NCBI RefSeq assembly: GCF_019061185.1
Contig: NZ_JAHQZU010000016.1
Location: forward strand, 1-49,348
Reading direction: 5' to 3'
Length of the DNA stretch: 49,348 nt
Origin: Paracoccus sp. Z118
Lineage (GTDB): Bacteria > Pseudomonadota > Alphaproteobacteria > Rhodobacterales > Rhodobacteraceae
Positions within the stretch are counted from its first letter, which is position 1. Each line of letters begins with the position of its first letter. Of this stretch, positions 8,137 to 19,187 are shown in pieces. Below the pieces are notes generated by a model. That model saw only the letters and a list, made by a program, of their open reading frames with translations. It was not told the origin of the DNA and ran no database searches. The position numbers were made by a program, and so were the translations under genes.

Positions 8137-9326
8137 GAGGTCGCTGAATTAGTCGGCGTATCGGAGGGGTTTCCTGTCGGTGGGACCGTCGGCCTTGCGC
8201 GTCCGGCCCGTTTCCACGAACGGCATGGGCGGTCGATGCCGTTTTCGGGCTTCAAGGCGCCAGCAGCCTGGGCAGTCGGGCGAGGCTGCTGGCGGCCATC
8301 GTCAGGACAAAGCGGGATCGCACCCGTTCGATGCGACGGTAGACGGTCGGGGCCATGCCGCCGACGGTCTTGGCCCAACCGAAAGCCTCCTCGATGCGCT
8401 TGCGGTGTTTCTGAGACAGGGCATGGCTCTCATGCCGGGTGGTGCGGCCGTCTATCGCTGAATGTCGCGTTTTCTGCGCGACATGCGGGGTCACGCAGGC
8501 CGGGCGCAGGTCGGTGACAAACCCCCTTGCGTCATATCCCTTGTCGGCTCCAAGCATCAGCCGCCGGGTGGATCCGGGGGAGTGGCGGTGGATCATGTCC
8601 AGCGCCGCACGCCGTTCGGCATGGCCGTCGGCCCGGGTCAGGTCGCCCTGGACGATCAGGCCGCTGCGGTTCTCCATGAGCGCATGGCCGATGAAGCACA
8701 GCATCGCGCCGGTGCCGGGGGATTTCTTGTAAAGCCGCGCCTCGGGGTCGGTGGTCGAAACACGGGTGGCGTTCGAGCGCTTCTCGCCCCGGAAATCGAC
8801 CTCGGCGTTGCGGTGCTGGCGGGTGGGTCGGGGCATCGGGTTGGTCTCGGCTTTGGTCGGGTCGGGCTGGTCTTCAGCGATGGTCTCAGGTCCGGGCGGA
8901 TCGCCCGAGCCGTCGTCCTCGGGCGGGGTGTCCCCCGCCTTGGACTGAAAGCTCTTCATCGAGGCCCAAGCCTTCACCAGCGTGCCATCGACCGAGAAAT
9001 GCTCGTCCGACAACAGCGGCGCGACCTCCCGATGCGCCAGGATCGCGGCCATCACCTTGCGCGACATCTCGGTCGTCAGCAGCCGGTCACGGTTCTTGGT
9101 GAAGACGGTCGGCACCCACACGGCATCGTCGATGCCCAGCCCCACGAACCAGCGGAACAACAGGTTATACTGCATCTGCTCCATCAACTGCCGGTCGGAG
9201 CGGACCGAGAACAGGATCTGGATCAGGCTGGCCCGGATCAGCCGCTCCGGCGCGATCGAGGGGCGGCCGAAGTCGGTGTAAAGCGCCTCGAACTCGGCAT
9301 CGAGGCTGGCCAGCGCCTCGTTGACT
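8137..9326 (-). mobile_element. IS5-family insertion sequence, one end lost
   Basis: One end is clear: GAGGTCGCTGAATTAG begins at 8137, directly after CTAA, which matches the YTAR target preference of IS5-type elements. The element carries a single transposase on the minus strand. No inverted copy of the terminal sequence is found beyond the 5' end of the transposase, and the reading frame loses family similarity at about 9326, where unrelated integrase-associated DNA begins. The element is therefore truncated and probably immobile. Confidence 0.75.
8252..9326 (-). pseudogene. IS5-family DDE transposase, N-terminally truncated
   Basis: The frame encodes most of an IS5-family transposase. The family landmarks are GRPSIAPERLIRASL, LLFRWFVGLG, FSVDGTLVKAWAS (first catalytic Asp), LGADKGYD (second Asp) and KRIEEAFGWAKT (Glu). 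A low-complexity acidic linker lies between the first two. Intact relatives begin about 30 residues earlier with a segment containing a HPLR-like motif; here the frame instead starts at an ATG at 9346 that gives six unrelated residues (MTRRCF) before similarity resumes at about RVNEAL. Loss of the DNA-binding N-terminus suggests it is inactive. Confidence 0.8.
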
Positions 9327-9424
9327 CGGAAGCACCGGCGCGTCAAAGTTGGTTCACATTATGGAGCACATGGTGCACCAGCAAGACCGCTTGCGTGGTA
9401 TTGGTCGCCCTGCCCATATACCCC

Positions 9425-10060
9425 ATGAAGCCCCCGACGATCATTCTGCGTGAAAGCATCTGGCACATCCGCAAGCGGGTTCCCGTGCGCTGCGCGTCGG
9501 TTGAGCCACGCTCGATCGCCCACGTCAGCCTGCATACAGACAGCCGTGCCATCGCCTCCATGAAGGCACCGCAGGTCTGGGCCGAGTTGATTTAGGCCTG
9601 AGAGGCCCAGCTCGATGGGCATGACCAGATGGCAAAGGACCGAATGGCGGCTGCGCGGAACCTCGGGCAGCGCCGCGGCTACCGCTACATGCCGGCCACA
9701 AGGGTGGCGCACCTGCCGATTGAGGCGTTGCTGACCAGAGTTGAGGCGACTGTTGATGGCGCGGGAAGATTCAACAAGCGCGAGGCGGATGCTGCTTTGG
9801 GACTTCCCCCGCCTCCGCGGCTGACAGTCAGCAAGGCACTGGACGCCTTCTACGAGGTCGCGGCCGAAGACCTGCGGGACAAGAACGCGGACCAGATCCG
9901 GCGTTGGAAGAACTCGCGCAATAAGGCGACAAAGAACTTTATTGAGGTGATCGGAAACAAGGCCCTGCGCGAGATCACGACCGAGGACATGTATGCGTGC
10001 CGCAAGTGGTGGGGGGATCGCGTCCTCGAAGGCGAGGCTGCGCCGTCCCGCGAGACAGGT
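9425..10060 (+). pseudogene. Tyrosine integrase N-terminal half with two nonsense codons
   Basis: From the ATG at 9425 the frame reads like the N-terminal domain of phage-type integrases (WHIRKRVPVRC, then SLHTDSRAIA). It is interrupted by TAG at 9593 and TGA at 9599 and then continues in the same frame (EAQLDGHDQMAKDR). The family usually reads ELIEAWEA at that point, so both stops look like point mutations. The core-binding domain follows (TVSKALDAFYEVAAEDLRD, then ITTEDMYACRKWW), and similarity ends near 10040-10060. The catalytic domain with its Arg, His and Tyr residues is missing. An ATG at 9629 could start a 197-codon frame, but its last third is not integrase-like. Confidence 0.8.
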
Positions 10061-10107
10061 GTGGAGGGCTGGCAAACCGCACGCCACCAGCGAAAGGCAG
10101 CCCCGGT

Positions 10108-10701
10108 TCAGCGCCGCCTGCGGCCGCCTTTACGTTCCCCGCCAAGCAGCCCGAAAGCCGCATGCGCCAGCGCCTCGGACAGCAGCCCGACCGCCGCGCC
10201 TGCCACCACGTCCAGCGCGTGATGGCTGGCACGCGGCACCTGCACCGCGCCGACCGCCGCCGCGCCGAGCCAGAGCGGCGCCCCGGCGCCCGGCGCCACG
10301 CGCGAAATCGCCCGCGCCGCCGCCACCGCATTGGCCGTGTGACCCGAGGGGAACGAATTGTAGTCCGCCTCGTCCGGGCCATCGAGGCCGGTCTCGTATT
10401 CCCCTTCGTCCAGCAGCTTGTAGGGGCGCGTCCGCACGACCTTCGACTTGATCGCCGCCTTGACCTGCGTGGCGATGAACAGCGACAGAAGGACCCGCGC
10501 CCCGCCCTTGGTCAGCCTGGGCCTCCCGATCGCAATCCCGCCGATCACCGCCAGCGCAGCGAGCGTGAAGGCGGGCGGCTGGTCCGCGATCTCGCTGAGC
10601 GCGCCGACTGTTCTGACCGCCGGATCGTGCCGCATCTCGCCAGCGTCCACGGACAGCGCGACGTCGGCCTCGTGCAGGTCGTCGATGATGTTGTTTTCCA
10701 T
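10108..10701 (-). CDS. PAP2-family phosphatase
   Basis: This 197-residue membrane phosphatase of the PAP2 family probably acts on a lipid phosphate. The motifs are K-x6-RP (K85, R92, P93), SFPSGHTA (P118-H121) and RASHHALDVVAG near residues 157-168. The Arg usually six residues before the last motif's His is Gln154 here, with an Arg three residues before it instead, so the third motif is slightly atypical. There are several hydrophobic segments, and the C-terminus is Arg/Lys-rich. I chose the ATG at 10701 (MENNIIDD) over the more upstream in-frame ATG at 10740 because the extra residues are not protein-like. The gene's 3' end borders the integrase debris. Confidence 0.85.
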   Translation of the reverse strand: MENNIIDDLHEADVALSVDAGEMRHDPAVRTVGALSEIADQPPAFTLAALAVIGGIAIGRPRLTKGGARVLLSLFIATQVKAAIKSKVVRTRPYKLLDEGEYETGLDGPDEADYNSFPSGHTANAVAAARAISRVAPGAGAPLWLGAAAVGAVQVPRASHHALDVVAGAAVGLLSEALAHAAFGLLGGERKGGRRRR

Positions 10702-10782
10702 GCCGCGACAACACCCGCGCGGGCAGGAAGGTTGCCGCAAGGCGCGCCGCCCGGCGCGATTTTCACCGCGCCGCCCGAGGCC

Positions 10783-12600
<1,818 letters not shown>

Positions 12601-12601
12601 C

Positions 12602-13945
12602 TCAACGCTTCTCCTTCGCGGCGCGCAGCGCCTGCATGATCCGGGTGCCAAGCCCCGCCTTCGTGACCTGCCGCGAACGGCCCAGCCCCAGCGCGTCATC
12701 CGGCACGTCCTCGGTGATGACCGAGCCCGAGCCCGTCATCGCCCGCGCCCCCACCCGCACCGGGGCGACCAGCATCGTGTCGGAGCCGATGAAGGCATCC
12801 GCGCCGATTTCCGTCCGGTGCTTGCCGACGCCGTCGTAATTGCAGGTGACGGTGCCCGCGCCGATATTCGCGCGCTCACCGATATGGGCGTCGCCCAGAT
12901 AAGTCAGGTGGCCGACCTTCACCCCTTCATCCAGAACCGAGTTCTTCACTTCCACGAAGTTGCCCACATGGACATCGCCGCCCAACTCCGCCCCCGGTCG
13001 CAGCCGCGCGAACGGGCCGACAGTCGCGCCGGCCGAGACGTGGCAGCCTTCCAGATGGCAGAAGGGCAGGATCTCGGCCCCGCTCTCGATGGTGACGCCG
13101 GGGCCGAAGACCACGTTCTGCCCGATGATCGCGTCGCGCCCGACCACCGTATCCAATGCGAGCCAGACGGTGCCGGGATCGGCCATCGTCACGCCGTCCT
13201 CCAGCGCCTCGGCACGCTTGCGGGTCTGGAACTGCGCCTCGGCCGCCGCCAGTTCGGCGCGGGTATTGATGCCCAGCGTCTCGGCCTCATCGCAGGTCAC
13301 GACCGCGGCGCTGCGGCCCGCCGCGCGCGCAAGGGCCACCACGTCGGTCAGGTAATACTCGCCCGCGGCGTTGTCGTTGCCCAGGCGCCCGACCAGATCG
13401 CGCAGCAGCCCCGCATCGGCCGCCATCACGCCGGAATTGCACAGCGCGATCCCGCGGGTGGCGGCATCGGCGTCCTTGAACTCCACGATCCGGTCCAGCG
13501 CGCCGCCCTTCACGACCAGCCGGCCATAGCGGCCCGGATCGGCGGCCTCGAACCCCAGCACGACCACATCGGCGGTGTGCGAGGCCAGCGCCGCCAGCGT
13601 ATCCGCGCCGATGAACGGCGTGTCGCCATACAGCACGACCACGCGCCCCTCGAACCCCTCCAGCAGCGGCAGCGCCTGCGCGACCGCGTGGCCGGTGCCG
13701 AGCTGTTCGTGCTGCATCGCGATCTGTGCGTCGGGATCGAACTTCGCGACCGCCTTTGCGACCGCCTCGCCGCCGTGGCCGGCGACGACGATCACCTGCT
13801 CGGGCTCCAGCGTGCGGCCCGCCGCCAGCGCGTGCGCCACCAGCGGGACGCCGCCCAGCCGGTGCAGCACCTTCGGCAGGTCCGACAGCATCCGGCTGCC
13901 CTGCCCCGCCGCGAGAACGATCAATGCGACCGAGCCTTCCGTCAT
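12602..13945 (-). CDS. glmU: Bifunctional GlmU: GlcN-1-P acetyltransferase / GlcNAc-1-P uridylyltransferase
   Basis: This 447-residue enzyme catalyses the last two steps to UDP-GlcNAc. The N-terminal nucleotidyltransferase domain carries LAAGQGSRMLSDLPKVLH (residues 11-28, with R18 and K25). The C-terminal half is a left-handed beta helix made of hexapeptide repeats and contains NYDGVGKHRTEIG, which holds acetyltransferase residues. The length is normal for the family. It is the promoter-proximal gene of glmU-glmS and is divergent from gph. Confidence 0.98.
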   Translation of the reverse strand: MTEGSVALIVLAAGQGSRMLSDLPKVLHRLGGVPLVAHALAAGRTLEPEQVIVVAGHGGEAVAKAVAKFDPDAQIAMQHEQLGTGHAVAQALPLLEGFEGRVVVLYGDTPFIGADTLAALASHTADVVVLGFEAADPGRYGRLVVKGGALDRIVEFKDADAATRGIALCNSGVMAADAGLLRDLVGRLGNDNAAGEYYLTDVVALARAAGRSAAVVTCDEAETLGINTRAELAAAEAQFQTRKRAEALEDGVTMADPGTVWLALDTVVGRDAIIGQNVVFGPGVTIESGAEILPFCHLEGCHVSAGATVGPFARLRPGAELGGDVHVGNFVEVKNSVLDEGVKVGHLTYLGDAHIGERANIGAGTVTCNYDGVGKHRTEIGADAFIGSDTMLVAPVRVGARAMTGSGSVITEDVPDDALGLGRSRQVTKAGLGTRIMQALRAAKEKR

Positions 13946-13980
13946 GCTGCCACTTCCCGGTTCCGGTTTCGTTGCGGGCG

Positions 13981-14009
13981 TTCTAATCAGCCCAAGATTA
14001 CGCCGGCAA
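13981..14009 (-). promoter_or_regulatory. Possible sigma-70 type promoter for glmU-glmS
   Basis: On the minus strand, TTGCCG (14004-14009) and TTAGAA (13981-13986) are separated by exactly 17 bases. They lie 36 bases upstream of the glmU start, in the 104-base gap shared with the divergent gph gene. Both hexamers are imperfect, so this is only a candidate. Confidence 0.35.
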
Positions 14010-14049
14010 GTGCGGCCGGATCACAAGCTGCGACAGAAGGTTACGGTGG

Positions 14050-14742
14050 ATGACGGGAACGGTGGTATTCGATCTGGACGGAACGCTCGCCGACACGGCG
14101 GCCGATCTGGTCGCGGCGGCGAACGGCTGCTTCGCCTCGCGCGGGCTGGGGGCGCTGCTGGACCCGGTGGCGGATGCGAGGATCGCGTTCCATGGCGGCC
14201 GTGCCATGCTGCGCGCGGGCTATGCGCGGGCACCTGCCGACACCATCATCCCGCCGGGCGCGGAAGACGAGGACTTCCTGCGCCTGCTGGATTTCTACGC
14301 CGAGGACATCGCCCGCCACACCCGCCTCTATGACGGCGCCGGCGAGGCGCTTGAGGCGCTGCGCGGGGCCGAGCTGATCCTCTCGGTCTGCACCAACAAG
14401 CCCGAGCACCTGGCGGAAAAGCTGCTGCAGGCCCTCGGCATCCGCGATCATTTCGCGGCGCTGGTCGGCGCCGACACGCTGCCGGTCCGCAAGCCCGATC
14501 CGCTCGCCTACCGCGCGGCGGTCGAGCGGGCGGGCGGCCATGTGGCCCGCTCGTTCCTCGTCGGCGATACCGAGACGGACCTCAGGACCGCCCGCGCCGC
14601 CGGGGTGAAGGTGGCGCTGATCGGCTTTGGCCCGGAGGGGCCGGGGATCAGCCGGCTGGGCCCGGATTGGCTGCTGGAGGATTTCCACGGCCTGCCGGAC
14701 CTCGCCGCGCAGTGGCTGGCGTCGGATCGGAAAACGCTTTGA
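14050..14742 (+). CDS. gph: HAD-family phosphoglycolate phosphatase
   Basis: The 230-residue HAD hydrolase most resembles bacterial phosphoglycolate phosphatase, which removes 2-phosphoglycolate formed by DNA repair or oxygenation reactions. Motif I is FDLDGTLADT (nucleophile D8, acid/base D10). The cap domain occupies roughly residues 18-90, followed by SVCTNKP (motif II), the Lys in VRKPDP (motif III) and LVGDTETDLRTA (motif IV). Substrate identity within the HAD family is always uncertain from sequence; gph is the best match on length, motifs and position beside glmU in related bacteria. Confidence 0.85.
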   Translation: MTGTVVFDLDGTLADTAADLVAAANGCFASRGLGALLDPVADARIAFHGGRAMLRAGYARAPADTIIPPGAEDEDFLRLLDFYAEDIARHTRLYDGAGEALEALRGAELILSVCTNKPEHLAEKLLQALGIRDHFAALVGADTLPVRKPDPLAYRAAVERAGGHVARSFLVGDTETDLRTARAAGVKVALIGFGPEGPGISRLGPDWLLEDFHGLPDLAAQWLASDRKTL

Positions 14743-14817
14743 AGGGTGATGCCGAAGCGCGACGCCGGAACCATGCCGAGGGTTGACCTCGCCCGAAGCC
14801 CCGCCGACAACCCGGTG

Positions 14818-15876
14818 ATGCAGCTTTCCGATTTCGACTTCGACCTGCCCGAGGGGCTGATCGCCACGCGCCCCGCCCGCCCCCGCACCGCCGCGCGGTT
14901 GCTGGTGGCGCAGGAGGGCGCCATCGAAGATGCGACCGTCGCGGAGCTGCCCCGGTTCCTGCGCCCCGGCGACCTCTTGGTGCTGAACGATACCCGCGTG
15001 ATTCCCGCGCGACTTTCCGGCACCCGCACCCGCGCCACGCCGCAAGGGGATGCCACCGCGAAGATCGAGATCACGCTGCTGGAGCCCGGCCCCGAAGGCA
15101 CGTGGCGGGCGCTCGCCAAGCCGCTGCGGAAGCTGAAAACCGGCGAGGTGGTCCGCTTCGGCGACACCCTGTCGGCCGTAGTCGCGGCGATGTCCGATAT
15201 CGACCTGAGGCTGCGTTTCGACGCCTCTGGCGCGGCGCTGGACGAGGCGCTGGCCCGCCTCGGCGCGATGCCGCTGCCGCCCTATATCGCCGCGCTGCGG
15301 GCCCCGGACGAGCAGGACCGCACCGACTACCAGACCGTCTGGGCGCGCGAGCCCGGCGCTGTCGCCGCCCCCACCGCCAGCCTGCATTTCGACGAGCCGC
15401 TGCTGGACAGCCTGCGCGCGCAGGGGATCGAAACCACGAACGTCACGCTGCATGTCGGCGCGGGCACCTTCCTGCCGGTCAAGGTCGAGGACGTCACCAC
15501 CCACCGGATGCACGGCGAGCGCGGGATCGTCTCGGCCGAGGCCGCTGCCGCCATCAACGCCGCGAAGGGCGAAGGGCGGCGGGTGATCCCCGTGGGCACC
15601 ACCGCGCTGCGGCTGATCGAAAGCGCCGCGGATGAAGGCGGGATCGTCCGTCCCTATGAGGGGGTTACGGAAATCTTCATCTATCCGGGCTATCGCTTCC
15701 GGGTGACGGACGCGCTGATGACCAATTTCCACCTGCCCCGCTCGACCCTGCTGATGCTGGTCGCGGCCCTGATGGGCAAGGACCGGATCGACCGCATCTA
15801 TGCCCATGCCATCGCGCAGGGCTACCGGTTCTTCAGCTACGGGGACGCCTCGCTGCTGGTGCCGGAACGGACATGA
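14818..15876 (+). CDS. queA: tRNA preQ1(34) S-adenosylmethionine ribosyltransferase-isomerase
   Basis: QueA transfers and isomerises the ribose of SAM onto preQ1 in the anticodon of tRNA, giving epoxyqueuosine. The protein has 352 residues from the ATG at 14818, whose product starts [19 protein letters not shown], the typical QueA beginning. An in-frame ATG 72 bases earlier would add residues not usual for the family. Other family segments are [25 protein letters not shown] (residues around 215-225), HRMHGERG, and [16 protein letters not shown] near the C-terminus. The next gene starts 13 bases after its stop. Confidence 0.97.
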   Translation: MQLSDFDFDLPEGLIATRPARPRTAARLLVAQEGAIEDATVAELPRFLRPGDLLVLNDTRVIPARLSGTRTRATPQGDATAKIEITLLEPGPEGTWRALAKPLRKLKTGEVVRFGDTLSAVVAAMSDIDLRLRFDASGAALDEALARLGAMPLPPYIAALRAPDEQDRTDYQTVWAREPGAVAAPTASLHFDEPLLDSLRAQGIETTNVTLHVGAGTFLPVKVEDVTTHRMHGERGIVSAEAAAAINAAKGEGRRVIPVGTTALRLIESAADEGGIVRPYEGVTEIFIYPGYRFRVTDALMTNFHLPRSTLLMLVAALMGKDRIDRIYAHAIAQGYRFFSYGDASLLVPERT

Positions 15877-15889
15877 CAAAGGTGGCGAC

Positions 15890-17719
15890 ATGCTGAACGT
15901 CATCCGCTCCGCCTGGCCGCTGCTGCTGGGCATCCTGCTGTTCATGCTGGGCAACGGGATGCAGGGCACGCTGCTGGGCGTCCGCGGCGGGATCGAGGGG
16001 ATCACGACCGGCCAGATGTCCTATGTCATGGCCGCTTATTTCGGCGGCTTCGTGGTGGGCAGCCAGGTGGTGCCGTCGCTGATCCAGCGCGTCGGCCATG
16101 TGCGGGTGTTCGCGGCCGTGGGATCGCTGATCTCGGCGATCCTCGTCGTCTATGCGGCGGTGCCGCACTGGATCGCCTGGGTCATCCTGCGCTTCATGAT
16201 CGGGTTCTGCTTCTGCGGCGTCTACATCACCGCCGAAAGCTGGCTCAACGCCGGGGCCACGAATGAAAATCGCGGCCAGACCATGTCCACCTACATGATC
16301 GTGCAGATGCTGGGGCTGGTCACGGCGCAGCTGCTGATGAACGTGGGCGATCCCGCCGGCTGGATGCTGTTCGTGATCCCGTCGGTGCTGGTTTCGCTGG
16401 CGTTCACGCCGATCCTGCTGGCTTCCACCCCCGCCCCGAAGTTCGAGACGACGTCGCCGATGAGCATCCGCCAGCTCTACGAGGCCTCGCCGCTCGGCTG
16501 CGTCGGCATCTTCCTGATGGGCGGGGTCTTCGCCGCGCTGCTCGGGATGGCGGCGGTCTGGGGCACGGTCAGGGGCCTCAGCGTGCGCGAGATTTCTGCC
16601 TTCGTCGCGGCGATCTGGCTGGGCGGGCTGATCCTGCAGTACCCCATCGGCTGGATTTCCGACCGGATGGACCGGCGCGTGCTGATCATGGCGCTGACGG
16701 TGTTCGGCACGCTGGTCACGCTGGCGGTGGTGCTGGCCGATCCGGGCATCTGGGGCTATCTGCTGGGCGCCGCGCTGCTCGGCGGGGTCGCGAACCCGGC
16801 CTATTCGCTGCTGATCGCCTATACCAACGACTTCCTCGACGCCTCCGACATGGCCTCCGCCTCGGCGGGGCTGCTGCTTCTGAACGGCGCGGGATCGTTC
16901 CTCGGGCCCATCGTCACGGCGTGGCTGATGGCCGGGCTGGGGCCGCACGGGTTCTGGATCTACATGGGCGTGCTGCTGGCGGTGCTGTCCGTCTATGCCG
17001 GCTGGCGGATGACCCGCCGCGCCGCGCCCGCCGTGGCCGACACCGGCGCCTTCGCGATCCTGACGCCCGGCGCCACGCCGATCGCCGTCGAGACCGCGCT
17101 GACCGAAGCCGGCGAATCCACCAACCCACCGGAAGGGGAGTTCTACATGACGCCTGACGAGATCAACCGCTTCTGGCTGGACGAGGTCGGCCCCAAGGGC
17201 TGGTATGTCCAGAGCGATGAGCTTGACCAGCAGATCCGCGCCCGTTTCATGGGCGCGTGGCAGGATGCCGGGCAGCTGACGCAAGGCTGGGCCGACACGC
17301 CCGAGGGCGCGCTGGCCGCTTTGATCCTGACCGACCAGTTCCCGCGCAACATGTTCCGGGGCGACAGCCGGTCCTTCGCCACCGACCCGCTGGCGCAGAA
17401 GATCGCCGAGGCCGCCATCGAGGCCGGCCACGATCTGGCGACGCCCGAACCGGGGCGGCAGTTCTTCTACCTGCCGTTCGAACATGCCGAGGATCTCGAC
17501 GCGCAGGACCGCGCCGTCGCGCTGTTCGCCGAGCGGATGCCGGGAGAGAACCTGCTCCACGCGCAGCTTCACCGCGACACGATCGCCCGCTTCGGCCGCT
17601 TCCCGTGGCGCAACGCGGCGCTGGGGCGCGAGAGCACGCCGGCCGAGCAGGCGGTGCTGGATGCGGGCGGCTATGGGGCGCTGGTGTCGGGCAAGGTCTC
17701 GCTTGCCGATCACGGCTGA
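15890..17719 (+). CDS. MFS transporter fused in frame to a DUF924 domain
   Basis: The frame encodes 609 residues. Residues 1 to about 390 form a 12-helix major facilitator with the RFMIGFCFCGVYITAESW segment and DRMDRR in the loop at about residue 265. Residues 391-419 are a low-complexity linker. Residues 420-609 match a complete DUF924 protein, starting MTPDEINRFWLDEV and including LILTDQFPRNMFRG and FFYLPFEHAED. No stop separates the halves. An ideal ribosome site (GGAAGGGGAG) precedes the internal ATG at 17147, so the second domain may also be made as a free 190-residue protein. In relatives these are, as I recall, usually separate neighbours. Both functions are unknown. Confidence 0.8.
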   Translation: MLNVIRSAWPLLLGILLFMLGNGMQGTLLGVRGGIEGITTGQMSYVMAAYFGGFVVGSQVVPSLIQRVGHVRVFAAVGSLISAILVVYAAVPHWIAWVILRFMIGFCFCGVYITAESWLNAGATNENRGQTMSTYMIVQMLGLVTAQLLMNVGDPAGWMLFVIPSVLVSLAFTPILLASTPAPKFETTSPMSIRQLYEASPLGCVGIFLMGGVFAALLGMAAVWGTVRGLSVREISAFVAAIWLGGLILQYPIGWISDRMDRRVLIMALTVFGTLVTLAVVLADPGIWGYLLGAALLGGVANPAYSLLIAYTNDFLDASDMASASAGLLLLNGAGSFLGPIVTAWLMAGLGPHGFWIYMGVLLAVLSVYAGWRMTRRAAPAVADTGAFAILTPGATPIAVETALTEAGESTNPPEGEFYMTPDEINRFWLDEVGPKGWYVQSDELDQQIRARFMGAWQDAGQLTQGWADTPEGALAALILTDQFPRNMFRGDSRSFATDPLAQKIAEAAIEAGHDLATPEPGRQFFYLPFEHAEDLDAQDRAVALFAERMPGENLLHAQLHRDTIARFGRFPWRNAALGRESTPAEQAVLDAGGYGALVSGKVSLADHG

Positions 17720-17768
17720 CCCTGCAACATTCCTCTCAACGGACACCGGAACGGCATTGGGGAACAGC

Positions 17769-19160
17769 ATGGCGCAGAGCTTCGACATGGTGGTGATCGG
17801 ATCGGGACCGGGCGGTTATGTCTGCGCGATCCGCGGCGCGCAGCTGGGGCTGAAGGTCGCCGTGATCGAGCGGGCCGACCTCGGCGGCATCTGCCTCAAC
17901 TGGGGCTGCATCCCGACCAAGGCGCTGCTGCGCTCGGCCGAGGTGTTCCACCTGATGGGGCGGGCCAAGGATTTCGGCCTGAAGGCGGACGGCATCGGCT
18001 TCGACCTGGACTCCGTGGTGAAACGCTCGCGCGGGGTGGCCAAGCAGCTTTCGGGCGGGGTGTCGCACCTGCTCAAGAAGAACAAGGTCACGGTGATCGC
18101 CGGCCACGCGAAGCTGACCGCGCCGGGCAAGGTCTCGGTCAAGGGCGACAAGGGCGAGGAAGAGGTGACGGCCAAGGCCATCGTCGTCGCCACCGGCGCC
18201 CGCGCCCGCAACCTGCCGGGACTGGAGCCTGACGGCGAGCGGGTCTGGACCTACCGCGAGGCCCTGGTGCCAAAGCACATGCCGAAGAAGCTGCTCGTCA
18301 TCGGCTCGGGCGCCATCGGGATCGAGTTCGCGAGCTTCTACAACACGCTCGGCGCCGAAACCACGGTCGTCGAGGTGATGGACCGCGTCCTGCCGGTCGA
18401 GGACGAGGAAATCTCGGCCTTCGCGAAGAAGCAGTTCGTCAAGCAGGGTATGACGATCCTGGAAAAGGCGACGGTGAAGAAGCTCGACCGCGCCAAGGAC
18501 AAGGTGACGGCCCATATCGAGATCGGCGGAAAGACCGAGACGCGGGAATTCGACACGGTGATTTCCGCCGTCGGCATCGTCGGCAACGTCGAGGACAGCG
18601 GCTTCGAGGAAGTCGGCCTGAAGATCGACCGCACCCATATCGTCGTGGACGAATACTGCCGCACCGGAGTGGACGGCGTCTACGCCATCGGCGACGTGGC
18701 GGGCGCGCCTTGGCTCGCCCACAAGGCCAGCCATGAAGGCGTGATGGTCGCGGAACTGGTCGCCGGGCGGAAAGCCCATCCGATCCGCCCGAACTCGATT
18801 CCCGGCTGCACCTATTGCCATCCGCAGGTCGCATCGGTCGGGCTGACCGAGGCGAAGGCCAAGGAGGCCGGGCACGAGGTCAAGGTCGGCCGCTTTCCCT
18901 TCATCGGCAACGGCAAGGCCATCGCGCTGGGTGAGCCGGAGGGGATGATCAAGACCGTGTTCGACGCGAAGACCGGCGAGCTTCTGGGCGCCCACATGGT
19001 CGGCGCCGAGGTGACGGAACTGATCCAGGGCTACGTCGTCGGCCGCACGCTGGAGACGACCGAGGCCGAGCTGATGGAAACGGTCTTCCCGCACCCCACC
19101 CTGTCCGAAGCGATGCACGAATCGGTGCTGGATGCCTATGGGCGGGCGATCCACTTCTGA
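17769..19160 (+). CDS. lpdA: Dihydrolipoyl dehydrogenase (E3)
   Basis: This 463-residue FAD- and NAD-dependent enzyme reoxidises dihydrolipoamide in the 2-oxo acid dehydrogenase complexes. The FAD motif GSGPGGYVCA starts at residue 11. The redox disulfide is C42 and C47 in GGICLNWGC. The NAD-binding motif is VIGSGAIGIEFAS, the second FAD segment is YAIGDVAG, and the catalytic pair is H442 and E447 in HPTLSE. The start at 17769 follows the DUF924 stop by 49 bases. No E1 or E2 gene lies in the window, so whether it serves pyruvate or 2-oxoglutarate dehydrogenase cannot be decided here. Confidence 0.97.
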   Translation: MAQSFDMVVIGSGPGGYVCAIRGAQLGLKVAVIERADLGGICLNWGCIPTKALLRSAEVFHLMGRAKDFGLKADGIGFDLDSVVKRSRGVAKQLSGGVSHLLKKNKVTVIAGHAKLTAPGKVSVKGDKGEEEVTAKAIVVATGARARNLPGLEPDGERVWTYREALVPKHMPKKLLVIGSGAIGIEFASFYNTLGAETTVVEVMDRVLPVEDEEISAFAKKQFVKQGMTILEKATVKKLDRAKDKVTAHIEIGGKTETREFDTVISAVGIVGNVEDSGFEEVGLKIDRTHIVVDEYCRTGVDGVYAIGDVAGAPWLAHKASHEGVMVAELVAGRKAHPIRPNSIPGCTYCHPQVASVGLTEAKAKEAGHEVKVGRFPFIGNGKAIALGEPEGMIKTVFDAKTGELLGAHMVGAEVTELIQGYVVGRTLETTEAELMETVFPHPTLSEAMHESVLDAYGRAIHF

Positions 19161-19187
19161 CCGCCCTCTGACCGAAAGGACGCGCCG

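Noticed and set aside
15833..17788. Long minus-strand frame opposite the MFS-DUF924 gene
   Set aside because: The translation is His/Arg/Gln-rich without any family signature, whereas the plus strand encodes clear membrane helices.
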